Source: Indolivaga macrotermitis
Lineage (GTDB): Bacteria > Bacteroidota > Bacteroidia > Bacteroidales > Dysgonomonadaceae
Direction: 5' to 3'
DNA: 64,000 nt
Assembly: GCF_900128985.1 (NCBI RefSeq)
Contig: NZ_FQUC01000009.1
Location: 1 to 64,000, forward strand
Below, piece by piece: positions 1-9,716 of this stretch. The first letter of the stretch is position 1. Each line of letters begins with the position of its first letter. Made by a program: the position numbers and the translations under genes. Below the pieces are notes generated by a model. The model worked only from the letters and a program-made list of their open reading frames with translations. It searched no databases and was not told where the DNA came from.

Positions 1-40
1 ATGGTACTGCAGTTTTGTGGGAGAGTAGGTAACCGCCATC
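1..40 (+). rRNA. rrf: 5S ribosomal RNA, 3' end only
   Basis: The first 40 bases match the conserved 3' third of bacterial 5S rRNA, including the GATGGTACTGCA-like helix IV strand and the GTGGGAGAGTAGGT segment, ending in a CCGCC-type terminal stem. The 5' part lies outside the window. A strong terminator follows directly, as expected at the end of an rRNA operon. The exact 3' end is estimated. Confidence 0.85.
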
Positions 41-51
41 TTTTTTATAAC

Positions 52-89
52 AAAGTCCCGTAAGTATAATAACTTACGGGACTTTATTG
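52..89 (+). terminator. Rho-independent terminator of the rRNA operon
   Basis: A perfect 14-bp stem (52-65 with 72-85) closes a 6-base loop and ends in a T-rich tract. It sits about 12 bases after the 5S 3' end. A run of eight C residues follows at 99-106. Confidence 0.9.
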
Positions 90-221
90 TTTATACATCC
101 CCCCCCAAAAATATATCCTCACGTTGGATACGATAATAGAGATTATTAAAACAATTGATATTTGTTGGAGATATCTAAGAAAATTATTGACCATTTATAA
201 TTTATAACTTACATTTATCCG

Positions 222-692
222 ATGAAAGTTTTAAAATATAATAAAACGTATAAAGATCAGGTCTTAGAATTGTTGAATCTCAATACCCCTGAGTATTTTG
301 CTCCTGAAGAAAGAGACGATCTGATTTACTACTTAAATAATTTTACAGATAATTATTTTGTAATTGAAGACGAAGAGAATACTATTTTATTAGGTTGTGG
401 AGGTTATAATATTACAGATGATCTCAGAACAGCCCGTATATCCTGGGATATTATCCATCCGGTGGCTCAACGAAAGGGAGTTGGCAGCCTGTTAACTAAT
501 TATAGACTAAACGAAATAATAAAAATCTCTACAGTCGAAATCGTTTCTGTAAGAACTTCACAGTTAGTTTATCCTTTTTACGAAAGGTTTGGCTTAGAAT
601 TAAGAGAAGTAGTTCCTGACTTTTGGGCTAAAGGGTTTGATATGTACCGTTTAGACTGTAAAGTTACAGACCTTAGGATTAAAATAAAATAA
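222..692 (+). CDS. GNAT-family N-acetyltransferase
   Basis: This 156-residue protein has the single-domain size and layout of GCN5-related acetyltransferases, which move an acetyl group from acetyl-CoA to an amine. The acetyl-CoA pyrophosphate-binding loop is visible as QRKGVGS near residue 87, after a beta-strand with the WDIIHP sequence. A C-terminal FYERFGLE segment (about residue 119) is the usual motif B region. The substrate cannot be told from sequence. It stands alone between the rRNA terminator and a convergent TPR gene whose stop is 2 bases away. No terminator separates the two convergent genes. Confidence 0.85.
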   Translation: MKVLKYNKTYKDQVLELLNLNTPEYFAPEERDDLIYYLNNFTDNYFVIEDEENTILLGCGGYNITDDLRTARISWDIIHPVAQRKGVGSLLTNYRLNEIIKISTVEIVSVRTSQLVYPFYERFGLELREVVPDFWAKGFDMYRLDCKVTDLRIKIK

Positions 693-694
693 GC

Positions 695-1516
695 TTATTT
701 ACATTTAAGTAGATACTCTTTTATTAATGTAGCATCGGCTCCAAGTTCCTGCGCTTTCTGAAAATCTTGTTTTGCGCTTAATTTGTCAAATTGCTGTAAG
801 TAAAGCTGACCTCTTAATATATATAATAAAGGATCGTCATAACCAAGTTCTTTAGCCTTGTTCAGGTCATCTTTGGCTCTTGATAATTTTTTCAGTTGAA
901 TATAACATTCTGCTCTATTAATATAGAAAACGGGTTGACTTTTATATTTATAAATAAGGTCAGTGTATTTTTCTTCTGCACCGCTCCAGTCTCCTTTTGT
1001 TTTTAAAAGGAAGGCAAGGCTACTTTGTGCCTGTATATTGTTAGGTGCTACTTTTAAGACATGCTCGAAATCATCTTCAGCTGCAAGCCAGTTCTTTTCT
1101 GTCATATGAATAAGCCCTCTGCTATAAAGTGCATCAATATTGTCTTCGTCAATAGCAAGAATCAGAGTATAATCGCGTTTAGCAGCTTGTAAGCTATCTA
1201 TTTCACAAAATAATGCAGCTCTATTTTGCAAGGCAAATACAGCTTTTGGGTATTTGGATAGGGCAGAATTGTAAGAAATCAGAGCTTCTTGTACTTTACC
1301 CTGCTTTCGTTGTATAGTGCCTAGATTAGATAGAAGAAGGATATTTCCTTGATTGGCAGGTTCTTTTCGCAGGGCTTCTTTCAATGTAGCTTCAGCCGCA
1401 GCATATTCGTTTGCTTCGATATAATCTAATGATTTCGATACAAGTTCTTCATATGTCTGAGAGAAGGAAGAAAAAGAAATAAAAAGCGCTATAACAAAGA
1501 GAAAATATCTATTCAT
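695..1516 (-). CDS. Secreted tetratricopeptide-repeat protein
   Basis: The start chosen at 1516 gives 273 residues beginning MNRYFLFVIALFISFSSFSQ, a clear signal peptide; the longer reading from 1555 adds 13 residues that spoil it. The rest is a series of about six to seven TPR units, recognisable by the alternating W/L-G-Y-A-F pattern (for example NAALYSRG-like and DFEHVLKVAPNN segments). TPR arrays mediate protein-protein contacts, here probably in the periplasm. A Bacteroidota -7 element (TACATTTG on the minus strand, 1553-1560) lies 37 bases before the start, although no good -33 TTG was found. No enzymatic domain is visible. Confidence 0.85.
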   Translation of the reverse strand: MNRYFLFVIALFISFSSFSQTYEELVSKSLDYIEANEYAAAEATLKEALRKEPANQGNILLLSNLGTIQRKQGKVQEALISYNSALSKYPKAVFALQNRAALFCEIDSLQAAKRDYTLILAIDEDNIDALYSRGLIHMTEKNWLAAEDDFEHVLKVAPNNIQAQSSLAFLLKTKGDWSGAEEKYTDLIYKYKSQPVFYINRAECYIQLKKLSRAKDDLNKAKELGYDDPLLYILRGQLYLQQFDKLSAKQDFQKAQELGADATLIKEYLLKCK

Positions 1517-1778
1517 TCTAAATTTTATTTGTAAATTTACTACAATATCCTGCAAATGTATGCTATTATAGGCATAACTGTTTATTGCAGTTGATATAAA
1601 GAATCAAAAATAGTGTTTAGAGATGTTATGCATATCTCTGACTAGATGTAATATGAAGTTAAGGTGATCTGATTTGTGTTATAGAACATCTTTTTTTTTG
1701 ATGTACCGACCAATAGTCATTGTTATTTTTACATACAGAAATATATCATTGATTCGAAAAAACTTTAAAGTAAAAGAT

Positions 1779-2861
1779 ATGAATATGTACCCTGAAAAAA
1801 CAAAATCTGGTTTAATTGTATCCGAATTTGAGAAAGTGATAGATGGTAAACATACATCTCTTTATATTCTCCAGAATAAGAATGGAGCGGAGTTATTAAT
1901 CTCTAATTATGGAGCAAGGATAGTTTCCCTGATAGTGCCGGATAAAGGAGGGAATTGGATAGATGTTGTAACAGGGCATAATAATATAGAAGAGTATCTG
2001 AAATCAGAAGAACCATACTTCGGTGCGGTATGTGGACGTACAGCCAATCGTATAGCAAAAGGCAAATTTACGTTGGATGGCAAAGAATATACTTTAGCTA
2101 TAAATAATGGGCCAAACAGCTTGCATGGTGGGCTAAAGGGGTTCAATTCGGTTGTTTGGGGAGCAACTCAAACCGATCAGAAAACATTGGTACTTCATTA
2201 TTTGTCGAAAGATGGCGAGGAAGGTTTTCCCGGTAACTTACACGTAACGGTTACTTATACGCTGACAGATAATAATGAAGTAGTTATTAAATACGAAGCA
2301 AAAACAGACAAAACTACTATTCTGAATTTAACTAATCATGCATATTTTAATCTGTCCGGAGCTGGAGACCCTTCTGTTGCAGATCATTTATTGACTATTC
2401 ATGCAGAAGAATATCTCCCTACAGATGAAACAGCAATACCATATGGTAAAGCTGAAAAAGTAAAAGGTACTCCAATGGACTTTACGAAAAATCAGAGTAT
2501 CGGTTCGCGAATATCTGAAGACTTCCAACAATTGATTTGGGCAAGAGGATACGATCATACTTATATCCTGGATAAAAAAGAAGGGCAGAATGCTTTGGCT
2601 GTTAAATGTTATTCTCCTAAGACGGGGATTGAGATGGATATTTATACAGATCAACCCGGAGTTCAGTTATACACAGGAAACTGGATGACAGGTAATTTTG
2701 TAGGTAAAAACGGACGAAAATACCCATCGCAAAGTGCAGTTTGTTTTGAAACACAACATTTTCCAGATAGTATCCACAACTCCGATTATCCTTCAATAAT
2801 TTTGAAACCTGAGGACAAATTCGAAAGTATTACTACATTTGCATTTTCAGTAAAGAAGTAA
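1779..2861 (+). CDS. galM: Aldose 1-epimerase (galactose mutarotase)
   Basis: The enzyme interconverts alpha and beta anomers of galactose and glucose, the entry step of the Leloir pathway. The protein is about 360 residues, normal for GalM. The family catalytic residues are visible: the histidine in LTNHAYFNLSG and the glutamate in CFETQHFPDS, with the RTANRI and NSLHGG motifs also conserved. The open frame extends upstream to a TTG at 1674, but those 35 residues are not GalM-like and the ATG at 1779 gives a standard N-terminus. It lies 33 bases before a sugar permease gene, as in galM-transporter pairs of other Bacteroidota. galK is not next to it here. Confidence 0.93.
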   Translation: MNMYPEKTKSGLIVSEFEKVIDGKHTSLYILQNKNGAELLISNYGARIVSLIVPDKGGNWIDVVTGHNNIEEYLKSEEPYFGAVCGRTANRIAKGKFTLDGKEYTLAINNGPNSLHGGLKGFNSVVWGATQTDQKTLVLHYLSKDGEEGFPGNLHVTVTYTLTDNNEVVIKYEAKTDKTTILNLTNHAYFNLSGAGDPSVADHLLTIHAEEYLPTDETAIPYGKAEKVKGTPMDFTKNQSIGSRISEDFQQLIWARGYDHTYILDKKEGQNALAVKCYSPKTGIEMDIYTDQPGVQLYTGNWMTGNFVGKNGRKYPSQSAVCFETQHFPDSIHNSDYPSIILKPEDKFESITTFAFSVKK

Positions 2862-2894
2862 AGATTAAATATTTTAATAATAAAAACTGATTTT

Positions 2895-4235
2895 ATGACT
2901 ACTAATGAACCCCAAAAGCAAAAGGGAAATCTCATTGCTATTATTACGATGATTTTTCTTTTTGCGATGATCTCGTTTGTGACCAATCTTGCGGCTCCTA
3001 TCGGAGTTATTTGGAAAAATCAACCAGCCTTTGCCGGATCTAACTTCTTAGGAATGTTAGGTAACCTGATGAACTTTGCGGCATATCTCTTTATGGGGAT
3101 ACCGGCAGGTAAATTATTGACCAAAATTGGTTATAAAAAAACCGCCCTTATTGCTATCGCAGTAGGTCTTTTAGGTGTATTCACTCAATATTTATCAGGA
3201 GTTGTTGGTGTTGGAGCCGAACTATTCGGGCTTCCAGCTAATTTCTTTGTGTATCTGCTAGGTGCTTTCATTGCCGGATTCTCTGTTTGTATGTTGAATA
3301 CAGTAGTAAATCCTATGCTTAACCTGTTAGGTGGCGGAGGTAATAAAGGTAACCAATTGATGCAGCTAGGTGGAACCTTTAATTCATTGGCAGGAACAGT
3401 TACTCCAATGTTTGTAGGTGCACTTATCGGACAAATTACAGTTAATACAGCTATTACTGACGTAAATCCGGTATTGTTTATGGCAATGGCAGTATTTGCA
3501 GCTGCTTTTGTTATATTATCTTTCATTCCGATTAAAGATCCGCATGAAAAGAAACATACCGAAACTCAGGTAGCAGATAAATACAGCCCGTGGAATTTCC
3601 GCCATTTTGTATTTGGTGTAATCGGTATATTTATTTATGTCGGTGTTGAGATCGGTATTCCGGGAACATTAAACTTCTATTTATCAGATATTACAGACAA
3701 AGGCGCAGGACTTGATCCCGCTAGTGCAGCAAGTATCGGAGGTTTCGTTGCCGGAACATATTGGTTCCTAATGCTTGTTGGCCGTTTCTTGGGTAGCTTG
3801 ATCGGTGGTAAAGTATCGAGTAAAATGATGTTGACAAGCGTTTCTGCGGTAGGTATTATATTAGTGCTTTTAGCTATGTTCCTTCCTAAAGAAGTAACAT
3901 CTTCTATGCCAGTATTTACAGGTTCATCATTTGCGATGACACAAGTTCCGTTAAGTGCTTTGCTACTTGTTCTATGTGGACTATGCACATCTATTATGTG
4001 GGGTGGTATTTTCAACCTTGCAGTAGAAGGCTTAGGGAAATATGTTGCAGCTGCATCAGGTATATTTATGATGATGGTTGTCGGTGGAGGAATCCTTCCG
4101 CTGTTCCAAAACTTTGTTGCTGATAAAGTAGGATATATGGGTAGCTATTGGGTAATATTTGCCGGATTAGCATATCTATTGTTTTATGCTCTTATCGGTT
4201 CTAAGAATGTAAATAAAGATATTCCTGTAGAATAA
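2895..4235 (+). CDS. MFS sugar transporter (FucP/GluP type)
   Basis: A 446-residue, roughly 12-helix membrane protein of the major facilitator superfamily, sugar/H+ symporter branch related to FucP and the Brucella glucose/galactose permease GluP. Features include the GIPAGKLLTKIGYKKT loop between helices 2 and 3, the NPMLNLLGGGGNKGNQLM region typical of this branch (about residue 138-155), and a LNFYLSDI segment in the second half. Co-transcription with galM suggests uptake of galactose or glucose; fucose cannot be excluded by eye. A terminator follows 25 bases after the stop. Confidence 0.88.
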   Translation: MTTNEPQKQKGNLIAIITMIFLFAMISFVTNLAAPIGVIWKNQPAFAGSNFLGMLGNLMNFAAYLFMGIPAGKLLTKIGYKKTALIAIAVGLLGVFTQYLSGVVGVGAELFGLPANFFVYLLGAFIAGFSVCMLNTVVNPMLNLLGGGGNKGNQLMQLGGTFNSLAGTVTPMFVGALIGQITVNTAITDVNPVLFMAMAVFAAAFVILSFIPIKDPHEKKHTETQVADKYSPWNFRHFVFGVIGIFIYVGVEIGIPGTLNFYLSDITDKGAGLDPASAASIGGFVAGTYWFLMLVGRFLGSLIGGKVSSKMMLTSVSAVGIILVLLAMFLPKEVTSSMPVFTGSSFAMTQVPLSALLLVLCGLCTSIMWGGIFNLAVEGLGKYVAAASGIFMMMVVGGGILPLFQNFVADKVGYMGSYWVIFAGLAYLLFYALIGSKNVNKDIPVE

Positions 4236-4259
4236 TTCAGAATATCTTAATATATAATA

Positions 4260-4295
4260 AACAGCTGCACAAAATACCATGTGTAGCTGTTTTTA
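4260..4295 (+). terminator. Rho-independent terminator after the galM-permease operon
   Basis: A 12-bp stem (4260-4271 with 4280-4291, one G-T wobble) is followed by five T residues. It closes the sugar operon before the 342-bp gap leading to transketolase. Confidence 0.8.
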
Positions 4296-4447
4296 CATAT
4301 ATATAAAATTTATATGAATTAATGTAGAAAAAATAATTACATAAAGATGTATATTAGTACTTTGACTGATAGTGTCTTATTAATGAAGATAATATATAAG
4401 TAAAATACAGGAACTTACATATTGATTATTTTATACTTCAATTTTAC

Positions 4448-4479
4448 TTGCTTTATATTCCATATTTTCTTTATTTTTG
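4448..4479 (+). promoter_or_regulatory. Putative Bacteroidota promoter of the tkt-rpiB operon
   Basis: A TTG at 4448-4450 is separated by 21 bases from TATTTTTG at 4472-4479, matching the Bacteroidota sigma factor consensus. The predicted leader would be about 90 bases. The rest of the 4236-4577 gap is AT-rich and shows no gene. Confidence 0.6.
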
Positions 4480-4577
4480 TAATAAGGGTATTAATGTTAT
4501 CTGTACACTTATTTTTTTCTGTTAAATTTACAAACTAAAAAGAAATTTAAATATTAGATATACTTATCTTATTAATC

Positions 4578-6608
4578 ATGAATGACATAAAAGTACTAAA
4601 CAAGGCGGCGGATAATATACGTATTCTTGCTGCGTCGATGGTAGAGAAAGCGAAATCGGGACATCCCGGCGGTGCGATGGGTGGGGCAGACTTTATAAAT
4701 GTCTTGTTCTCCGAATATCTGGTTTATGATCCTGAGAACCCTCGTTGGGAGGGTCGTGACCGTTTCTTTCTAGATCCGGGTCATATGTCACCAATGTTAT
4801 ACTCTACATTGGCTCTGACTGGAAAGTATTCTATGGACGATTTACAGCAGTTTCGCCAATGGGGAAGTATTACACCCGGTCATCCTGAATTGGACCTGAA
4901 TCATGGAGTGGAAAATACTTCCGGGCCATTAGGACAAGGTCATACTTTTGCTGTAGGTGCTGCTATTGCTGCAAAATTTTTGAAAGCCCGTTTAGGAAAT
5001 GTGATGGACCATACAATATATGCTTTTATTTCGGATGGAGGTATACAAGAGGAGATTTCACAAGGTGCAGGACGTATTGCAGGTCATTTAGGCTTGGATA
5101 ATCTGATCATGTTCTATGATTCGAACGGAATACAGCTATCTACTAAAACAAAAGAGGTAACAGACGAAGATGTAGCTGCTAAATATAAAGCTTGGGGATG
5201 GCATGTTATTTCAATAAAGGGAAATGATGCAGCCGAAATACGAAAAGCATTAAATGAAGCTAAAGCCGAAAATAGCCGTCCTACTCTAATTATAGGACAT
5301 ACTATAATGGGTAAAGGTGCAGTAAAAGACGATGGTACAAGCTTCGAAGACCAAACGGCTACTCACGGTATGCCATTGAGTGAAGCTGGAGCCAGTTATG
5401 ATAAAACAATAGCTAACTTGAATGGCGATCCTAAAAATCCATTCGTTATTTTCCCCGAAGCAAAAGAACTTTATGCTAACAGAGCAAAAGAACTGAAAAG
5501 CATTGTTGCTAAAAAACTGGAGGAAAAAGAAAAATGGGCGAAAGAAAATCCTCAACTGGCAGATAAACTGAAACGTTGGTTTGCCGGAGAAGTTCCTCAT
5601 ATCGACTGGGCAGGAATACAGCAAAAGAATGATATTGCTTCACGTGCAGCTTCAGCGGCTGTATTAGGTGTTTTAGCTCAGAATGTAGAGAATATGATCG
5701 TTGCATCGGCTGACTTATCTAATTCTGATAAAACAGACGGTTTTCTTAAATATACGCATAGTCTACAGAAGAAGGATTTCTCAGGCGCATTCCTGCAAGT
5801 AGGAGTTTGCGAATTAACCATGGCTTGTCTATCAATAGGTATAAGTTTGCATGGTGGCGTTATTCCTGCCTGTGCTACATTCTTTGTATTCTCTGACTAT
5901 ATGAAGCCTGCAATCCGTATGGCAGCCATAATGCAGCAACCTGTGAAATTTATCTGGACACATGATGCTTTCCGTGTGGGAGAAGATGGTCCTACGCATG
6001 AGCCTGTTGAACAGGAAGCACAGTTGCGTCTGATGGAAAAACTTAAAAACCATCATAACCAGAATTCGATGCTTGTTTTACGTCCGGGAGACGCCGTAGA
6101 AACAACCGTATCATGGAAACTGGCTATGGAAAATACATCTACGCCTACGGGCTTGATCCTTTCCCGTCAGAATATAAAAGACCTTCCTGCTAAAGGTGCT
6201 CGTTACGAAGAAGCTTTGCAGACAGCTAAGGGTGCTTATATAGTACATGATACTCCTAATTATGATGTTATATTATTGGCATCCGGGTCGGAAGTTGCTA
6301 CCTTGGTAGATGGGGCAAAACAGCTGGAAGCAGAAGGAATTAAAACTCGTATTGTTTCGGTTCCGTCCGAAGGGTTATTCCGTAATCAATCTAAAGACTA
6401 TCAGGATTCTATTCTTCCTGCGGATAAAAAGAAATTTGGATTGACTGCAGGTTTACCCGTTAACCTTTTAGGTTTAGTCGGCGATAGTGGTAAAGTTTGG
6501 GGACTTGAAACATTCGGATTCTCGGCACCCTATAAAGTTTTAGATGAAAAACTAGGCTTTACAGGTGATAATGTGTACAAACAAGTAAAAGACTTTTTGA
6601 AAAAGTAA
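4578..6608 (+). CDS. tkt: Transketolase
   Basis: Transketolase transfers two-carbon ketol units in the non-oxidative pentose phosphate pathway, using thiamine diphosphate. At 676 residues it is a full-length enzyme with all three domains. Visible motifs are GHPGGAMGGA near the N-terminus, the ENTSGPLGQG segment, the thiamine diphosphate site SDGGIQEEISQGAGRIAGH ending in YDSNGI (about residues 155-185), and the pyrimidine-domain THDAFRVGEDGPTHEPVEQ segment (about residue 460). The ThDP motif starts SDG rather than the usual GDG. The rpiB gene follows after 29 bases, so the two pentose phosphate enzymes are probably co-transcribed. Confidence 0.96.
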   Translation: MNDIKVLNKAADNIRILAASMVEKAKSGHPGGAMGGADFINVLFSEYLVYDPENPRWEGRDRFFLDPGHMSPMLYSTLALTGKYSMDDLQQFRQWGSITPGHPELDLNHGVENTSGPLGQGHTFAVGAAIAAKFLKARLGNVMDHTIYAFISDGGIQEEISQGAGRIAGHLGLDNLIMFYDSNGIQLSTKTKEVTDEDVAAKYKAWGWHVISIKGNDAAEIRKALNEAKAENSRPTLIIGHTIMGKGAVKDDGTSFEDQTATHGMPLSEAGASYDKTIANLNGDPKNPFVIFPEAKELYANRAKELKSIVAKKLEEKEKWAKENPQLADKLKRWFAGEVPHIDWAGIQQKNDIASRAASAAVLGVLAQNVENMIVASADLSNSDKTDGFLKYTHSLQKKDFSGAFLQVGVCELTMACLSIGISLHGGVIPACATFFVFSDYMKPAIRMAAIMQQPVKFIWTHDAFRVGEDGPTHEPVEQEAQLRLMEKLKNHHNQNSMLVLRPGDAVETTVSWKLAMENTSTPTGLILSRQNIKDLPAKGARYEEALQTAKGAYIVHDTPNYDVILLASGSEVATLVDGAKQLEAEGIKTRIVSVPSEGLFRNQSKDYQDSILPADKKKFGLTAGLPVNLLGLVGDSGKVWGLETFGFSAPYKVLDEKLGFTGDNVYKQVKDFLKK

Positions 6609-6637
6609 AAAGCCTTGGTTATTTAAAATAAACGACA

Positions 6638-7105
6638 ATGACAGGTATCTCTTCATTATTTTCGCAATCCGAAAAGCCTATCGGGATCTGTAGTGATCAT
6701 GCAGGCTTTGAGATGAAATCATACTTAATCTCTTTATTCGAAGAGAAGGGTATCGTATATAAAGATTTTGGTGCATACTCTGGCGAGAGTTCCGATTATG
6801 CAGACTTTGCCCATCCATTAGCTATAGCTGTGGAGAACGGAGAATGTTATCCCGGTATAGGTCTGTGTGGTAGCGGAAATGGTATCAACATTACTCTGAA
6901 TAAACATCAGGGCGTCAGGGCAGCTCTTTGCTGGACTGAGGAAATTGCCCGTTTAGCCAGAGCGCATAACAATGCAAATGTTTTGGTACTGCCGGCGCGT
7001 TTTATATCGCAAGAAGAAGCTTACACTATTTTAGTGCGGTTTCTGAATACTCCATTTGAAGGAGGAAGGCATGAAAGGCGGATAGAAAAGATACCAGTTA
7101 AGTAA
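6638..7105 (+). CDS. rpiB: Ribose-5-phosphate isomerase B
   Basis: RpiB interconverts ribulose 5-phosphate and ribose 5-phosphate. The 155-residue protein has the RpiB/LacA family signatures: SDHAGFEMK near residue 20, the catalytic cysteine region GLCGSGNGINI (about residue 75), and the anion-hole ALCWTEEIARLARAHNNANVL segment split over residues 94-115. It shares an operon with tkt, which uses its product, and ends at a strong terminator. Confidence 0.95.
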   Translation: MTGISSLFSQSEKPIGICSDHAGFEMKSYLISLFEEKGIVYKDFGAYSGESSDYADFAHPLAIAVENGECYPGIGLCGSGNGINITLNKHQGVRAALCWTEEIARLARAHNNANVLVLPARFISQEEAYTILVRFLNTPFEGGRHERRIEKIPVK

Positions 7106-7111
7106 ATACTA

Positions 7112-7153
7112 AAAAAAGAGCGGCTCAGATAAATAACTGAGCCGCTCTTTTTT
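7112..7153. terminator. Bidirectional rho-independent terminator
   Basis: A perfect 17-bp stem (7112-7128 with 7137-7153) has an A-run on one side and a T-run on the other. It can stop both rpiB (plus) and the convergent membrane-protein gene (minus), whose stop codon is at 7155-7157. Confidence 0.9.
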
Positions 7154-7154
7154 G

Positions 7155-7892
7155 TTATGACATATATATGTAGATGAGAACCTGTACAACTATATTTACA
7201 GGATATAGCCAGTATATCCATTTCATAGATTCGCTTCCTAAAATATTACCGGTGATATATTTATCAAGATGATTATATAAAATCTGGCTTAAAGAATTAT
7301 TGTCATTATTTTGTGCCAAATCATTTTGCATTGCTATAAGGAAATCGCCGAACGGTATTTTTCTGAGAACAAAAATCAAAGCTTTCTGAAAATATTTAGG
7401 CAACTTTTTACCATATACTTCAAGCATTATTCCTCCCACATTCAAAGTCTTGTGCAAATCTTTTCCTGTAACTTTATTACTTTTAGAGACAACTATATCG
7501 ATAATCTTAATGCATACTTTTTGAAAAAAAGGTCGTAAATATTTATAGGCAATATCAATAGTGTTTATAATAAGGTATTTGTACGTAAATAATAGTCCAA
7601 TAGCCGTAAAAATAATACCAACCAAAACAGCCAGAAATAACCACAAACTACTTAACTCAACTATACTATTATAGTATTTGTAAATATCAATGATAAATAA
7701 TACAAGGTTGGAAAAGCCGAATAAAAGTAAAACGAGCGAGAATAACCTAATGGCCTTCAAACTTTGTTTAGCTCCGTCTTTCAACAAATCTGATATGGAG
7801 ATAGATGAATTGTTATCTGTTTTGTTTTCAGAAGTATCTGTGAATGATGTATGATCTTTTTCTATATCCGGAGCTGGTTTGGCATTGTTCAT
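7155..7892 (-). CDS. Hypothetical membrane protein
   Basis: With the ATG at 7892 the protein has 245 residues; an upstream start at 7937 is less likely because the extra residues carry a hydrophobic stretch unrelated to the rest. The N-terminal 40 residues are polar and Ser/Thr/Asp-rich. Two hydrophobic segments follow (about residues 47-68 and 84-105), then a basic cytoplasmic-looking middle, and a third hydrophobic segment at the C-terminus. No family was recognised. Gene neighbours give no functional hint: it converges on rpiB and diverges from rfbA. Confidence 0.65.
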   Translation of the reverse strand: MNNAKPAPDIEKDHTSFTDTSENKTDNNSSISISDLLKDGAKQSLKAIRLFSLVLLLFGFSNLVLFIIDIYKYYNSIVELSSLWLFLAVLVGIIFTAIGLLFTYKYLIINTIDIAYKYLRPFFQKVCIKIIDIVVSKSNKVTGKDLHKTLNVGGIMLEVYGKKLPKYFQKALIFVLRKIPFGDFLIAMQNDLAQNNDNNSLSQILYNHLDKYITGNILGSESMKWIYWLYPVNIVVQVLIYIYMS

Positions 7893-8034
7893 AATATATT
7901 CAAGGTTAAAGATTATTAATAAGTCAAATATAGGCAATCATTTTAAAAGTTAAGAAAAAGAATATTGATTTTGAAACTAATATTTTACTATCTCACTGAA
8001 TATATTAACTTTGTCTTAATATTAAAAACTCAAC

Positions 8035-8898
8035 ATGAAAGGAATAATTCTAGCAGGAGGAAGTGCGACACGGCTTTATCCATTATCGAAAGCCATATCA
8101 AAACAAATAATGCCTGTCTATGACAAACCGATGATTTATTATCCGTTGTCCACATTAATGCTTGCAGGTATCAGAGAGGTATTGATTATTTCAACACCCC
8201 GGGATTTACCGATGTTTAAAGAATTATTAGGATCGGGCGAAGAACTGGGGATGAGATTTGAGTATATAATTCAAGAAAAACCTGATGGTTTGGCACAAGC
8301 TTTTGTTTTAGGTGCCCAGTTCCTGAACGGTGAAGCCGGATGTCTGATTCTGGGAGATAATATGTTTTATGGCCAAGGCTTTTCTAAAATGCTCAAGCGG
8401 GCAGCTTCAATAGAGAAAGGAGCTTGTATATTTGGCTATTATGTAAAAGATCCGCGTGCATACGGAGTTGTAGAATTCGATAATACAGGAAAGGTTATCT
8501 CTTTAGAGGAAAAGCCTGAAAAACCAAAATCGAATTATGCTGTTCCCGGACTCTATTTCTATGATAAGACTGTAACAGAGAAAGCTAAAAATCTGAAACC
8601 TTCTCTCCGTGGAGAATATGAAATTACAGACTTGAATAAAGTTTATTTAGGAGAAGGTACATTGCAGGTTGAAATATTCGGACGTGGATTTGCATGGCTC
8701 GATACGGGGAATTGTGACAGCTTACTTGAAGCAGGAAATTTTGTTGAAACAATTCAGAACAGACAGGGTTTTTATGTGTCTTGTATCGAAGAAATAGCAT
8801 GGAGAAATGGCTGGATCGACGATAACCAGTTGACAGTCTTAGGACAAAAGCTGGATAAAACTTCGTACGGAAAATATATTTTAAGTTTATTGTCATAA
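8035..8898 (+). CDS. rfbA: Glucose-1-phosphate thymidylyltransferase
   Basis: RfbA makes dTDP-glucose from dTTP and glucose 1-phosphate, the first step to dTDP-rhamnose and related sugars. At 287 residues it is full length. The nucleotidyltransferase signature [11 protein letters not shown] is at the N-terminus, followed by [17 protein letters not shown] and the [13 protein letters not shown] segment. The usual GGSGTRL glycine is an alanine. The partners rfbB, rfbC and rfbD are not adjacent, so it is an orphan copy and may serve the glycan locus 40 kb downstream (inference). A -7-like TAACTTTG lies at 8006-8013. Confidence 0.95.
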   Translation: MKGIILAGGSATRLYPLSKAISKQIMPVYDKPMIYYPLSTLMLAGIREVLIISTPRDLPMFKELLGSGEELGMRFEYIIQEKPDGLAQAFVLGAQFLNGEAGCLILGDNMFYGQGFSKMLKRAASIEKGACIFGYYVKDPRAYGVVEFDNTGKVISLEEKPEKPKSNYAVPGLYFYDKTVTEKAKNLKPSLRGEYEITDLNKVYLGEGTLQVEIFGRGFAWLDTGNCDSLLEAGNFVETIQNRQGFYVSCIEEIAWRNGWIDDNQLTVLGQKLDKTSYGKYILSLLS

Positions 8899-8954
8899 GT
8901 GCAGTAAAGAGAAAATAGAATATTTTGTTATCGGAAATTATATTTTTCCAGTAA

Positions 8955-9704
8955 ATGAGAAAGAAAAAATCAAAACAACAATTAAAGTCGGTTATATGTA
9001 TTACGACTTTGATTGTTGTTTTTTTATCTTTGGGATATTATTTTTATAAGAAGAACTCGATAGCTAATACCTTCGATAAGAATACAAAGTATTCGGTCAG
9101 AGGAATAGATATTTCCCATCATAATCCGATACTGAACTGGATAGAAGTGAAAAATGAAGGTGTTAGTTTTGCTTATATAAAAGCTACGGAGGGGATTACG
9201 CATGACGACCGGAATTACCCATATAATTATAAGTTGGCGAAAGAGAATGGAGTGCGAATAGGGTCATACCATTTCTATAACTTCGGAGTATCAGGACGGG
9301 AACAGGCAAAGCATTTTATAAAAGTTGCGACATGCGAACCCGGAGATTTATTACCGGCTATAGATGTAGAGCATTCGCCTGCCAATCCGTATAGTAAAGA
9401 TACATTGTTTGTAAGAAGTGTAATAAAGGAATTAAAGATACTGGAAAACGAATTATATGAATATTATGGACATCATCCGATAATATACACCAATCTGGAC
9501 TGTTACAAATTATATATAAATAAACAGTTTCCGGATAACCCGATATGGATTAGTTCTTTGAATAAAGAGCCGGGCGATGATATTGAAAACTGGGTGATCT
9601 GGCAGTTTTCGCATAAGGGTGAACTAACCAGCCTCGATGGAGACGTAGACCTGAATTATTTCAGGTATACTATCGATAGGATAAGCGAGATATGTTTGCC
9701 CTGA
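8955..9704 (+). CDS. Glycoside hydrolase family 25 lysozyme, membrane-anchored
   Basis: GH25 enzymes are N,O-muramidases that cut the MurNAc-GlcNAc bond of peptidoglycan. The 249-residue protein begins with a basic stretch and one hydrophobic helix (about residues 13-32), so it is probably anchored in the inner membrane facing the periplasm. The GH25 landmarks are present in order: GIDISHHN, FAYIKATEG, GSYHFYNFG, the acidic pair in PAIDVEH, and a C-terminal WQFSHKG. It starts a run of four closely spaced envelope genes with an S41 peptidase, LemA and a DUF3137 protein. Confidence 0.9.
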   Translation: MRKKKSKQQLKSVICITTLIVVFLSLGYYFYKKNSIANTFDKNTKYSVRGIDISHHNPILNWIEVKNEGVSFAYIKATEGITHDDRNYPYNYKLAKENGVRIGSYHFYNFGVSGREQAKHFIKVATCEPGDLLPAIDVEHSPANPYSKDTLFVRSVIKELKILENELYEYYGHHPIIYTNLDCYKLYINKQFPDNPIWISSLNKEPGDDIENWVIWQFSHKGELTSLDGDVDLNYFRYTIDRISEICLP

Positions 9705-9716
9705 AAATAGAATAAG

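Noticed and set aside
1674-1778. Upstream TTG start extending GalM by 35 residues
   Set aside because: The extra residues are not GalM-like; the ATG at 1779 gives the usual N-terminus.
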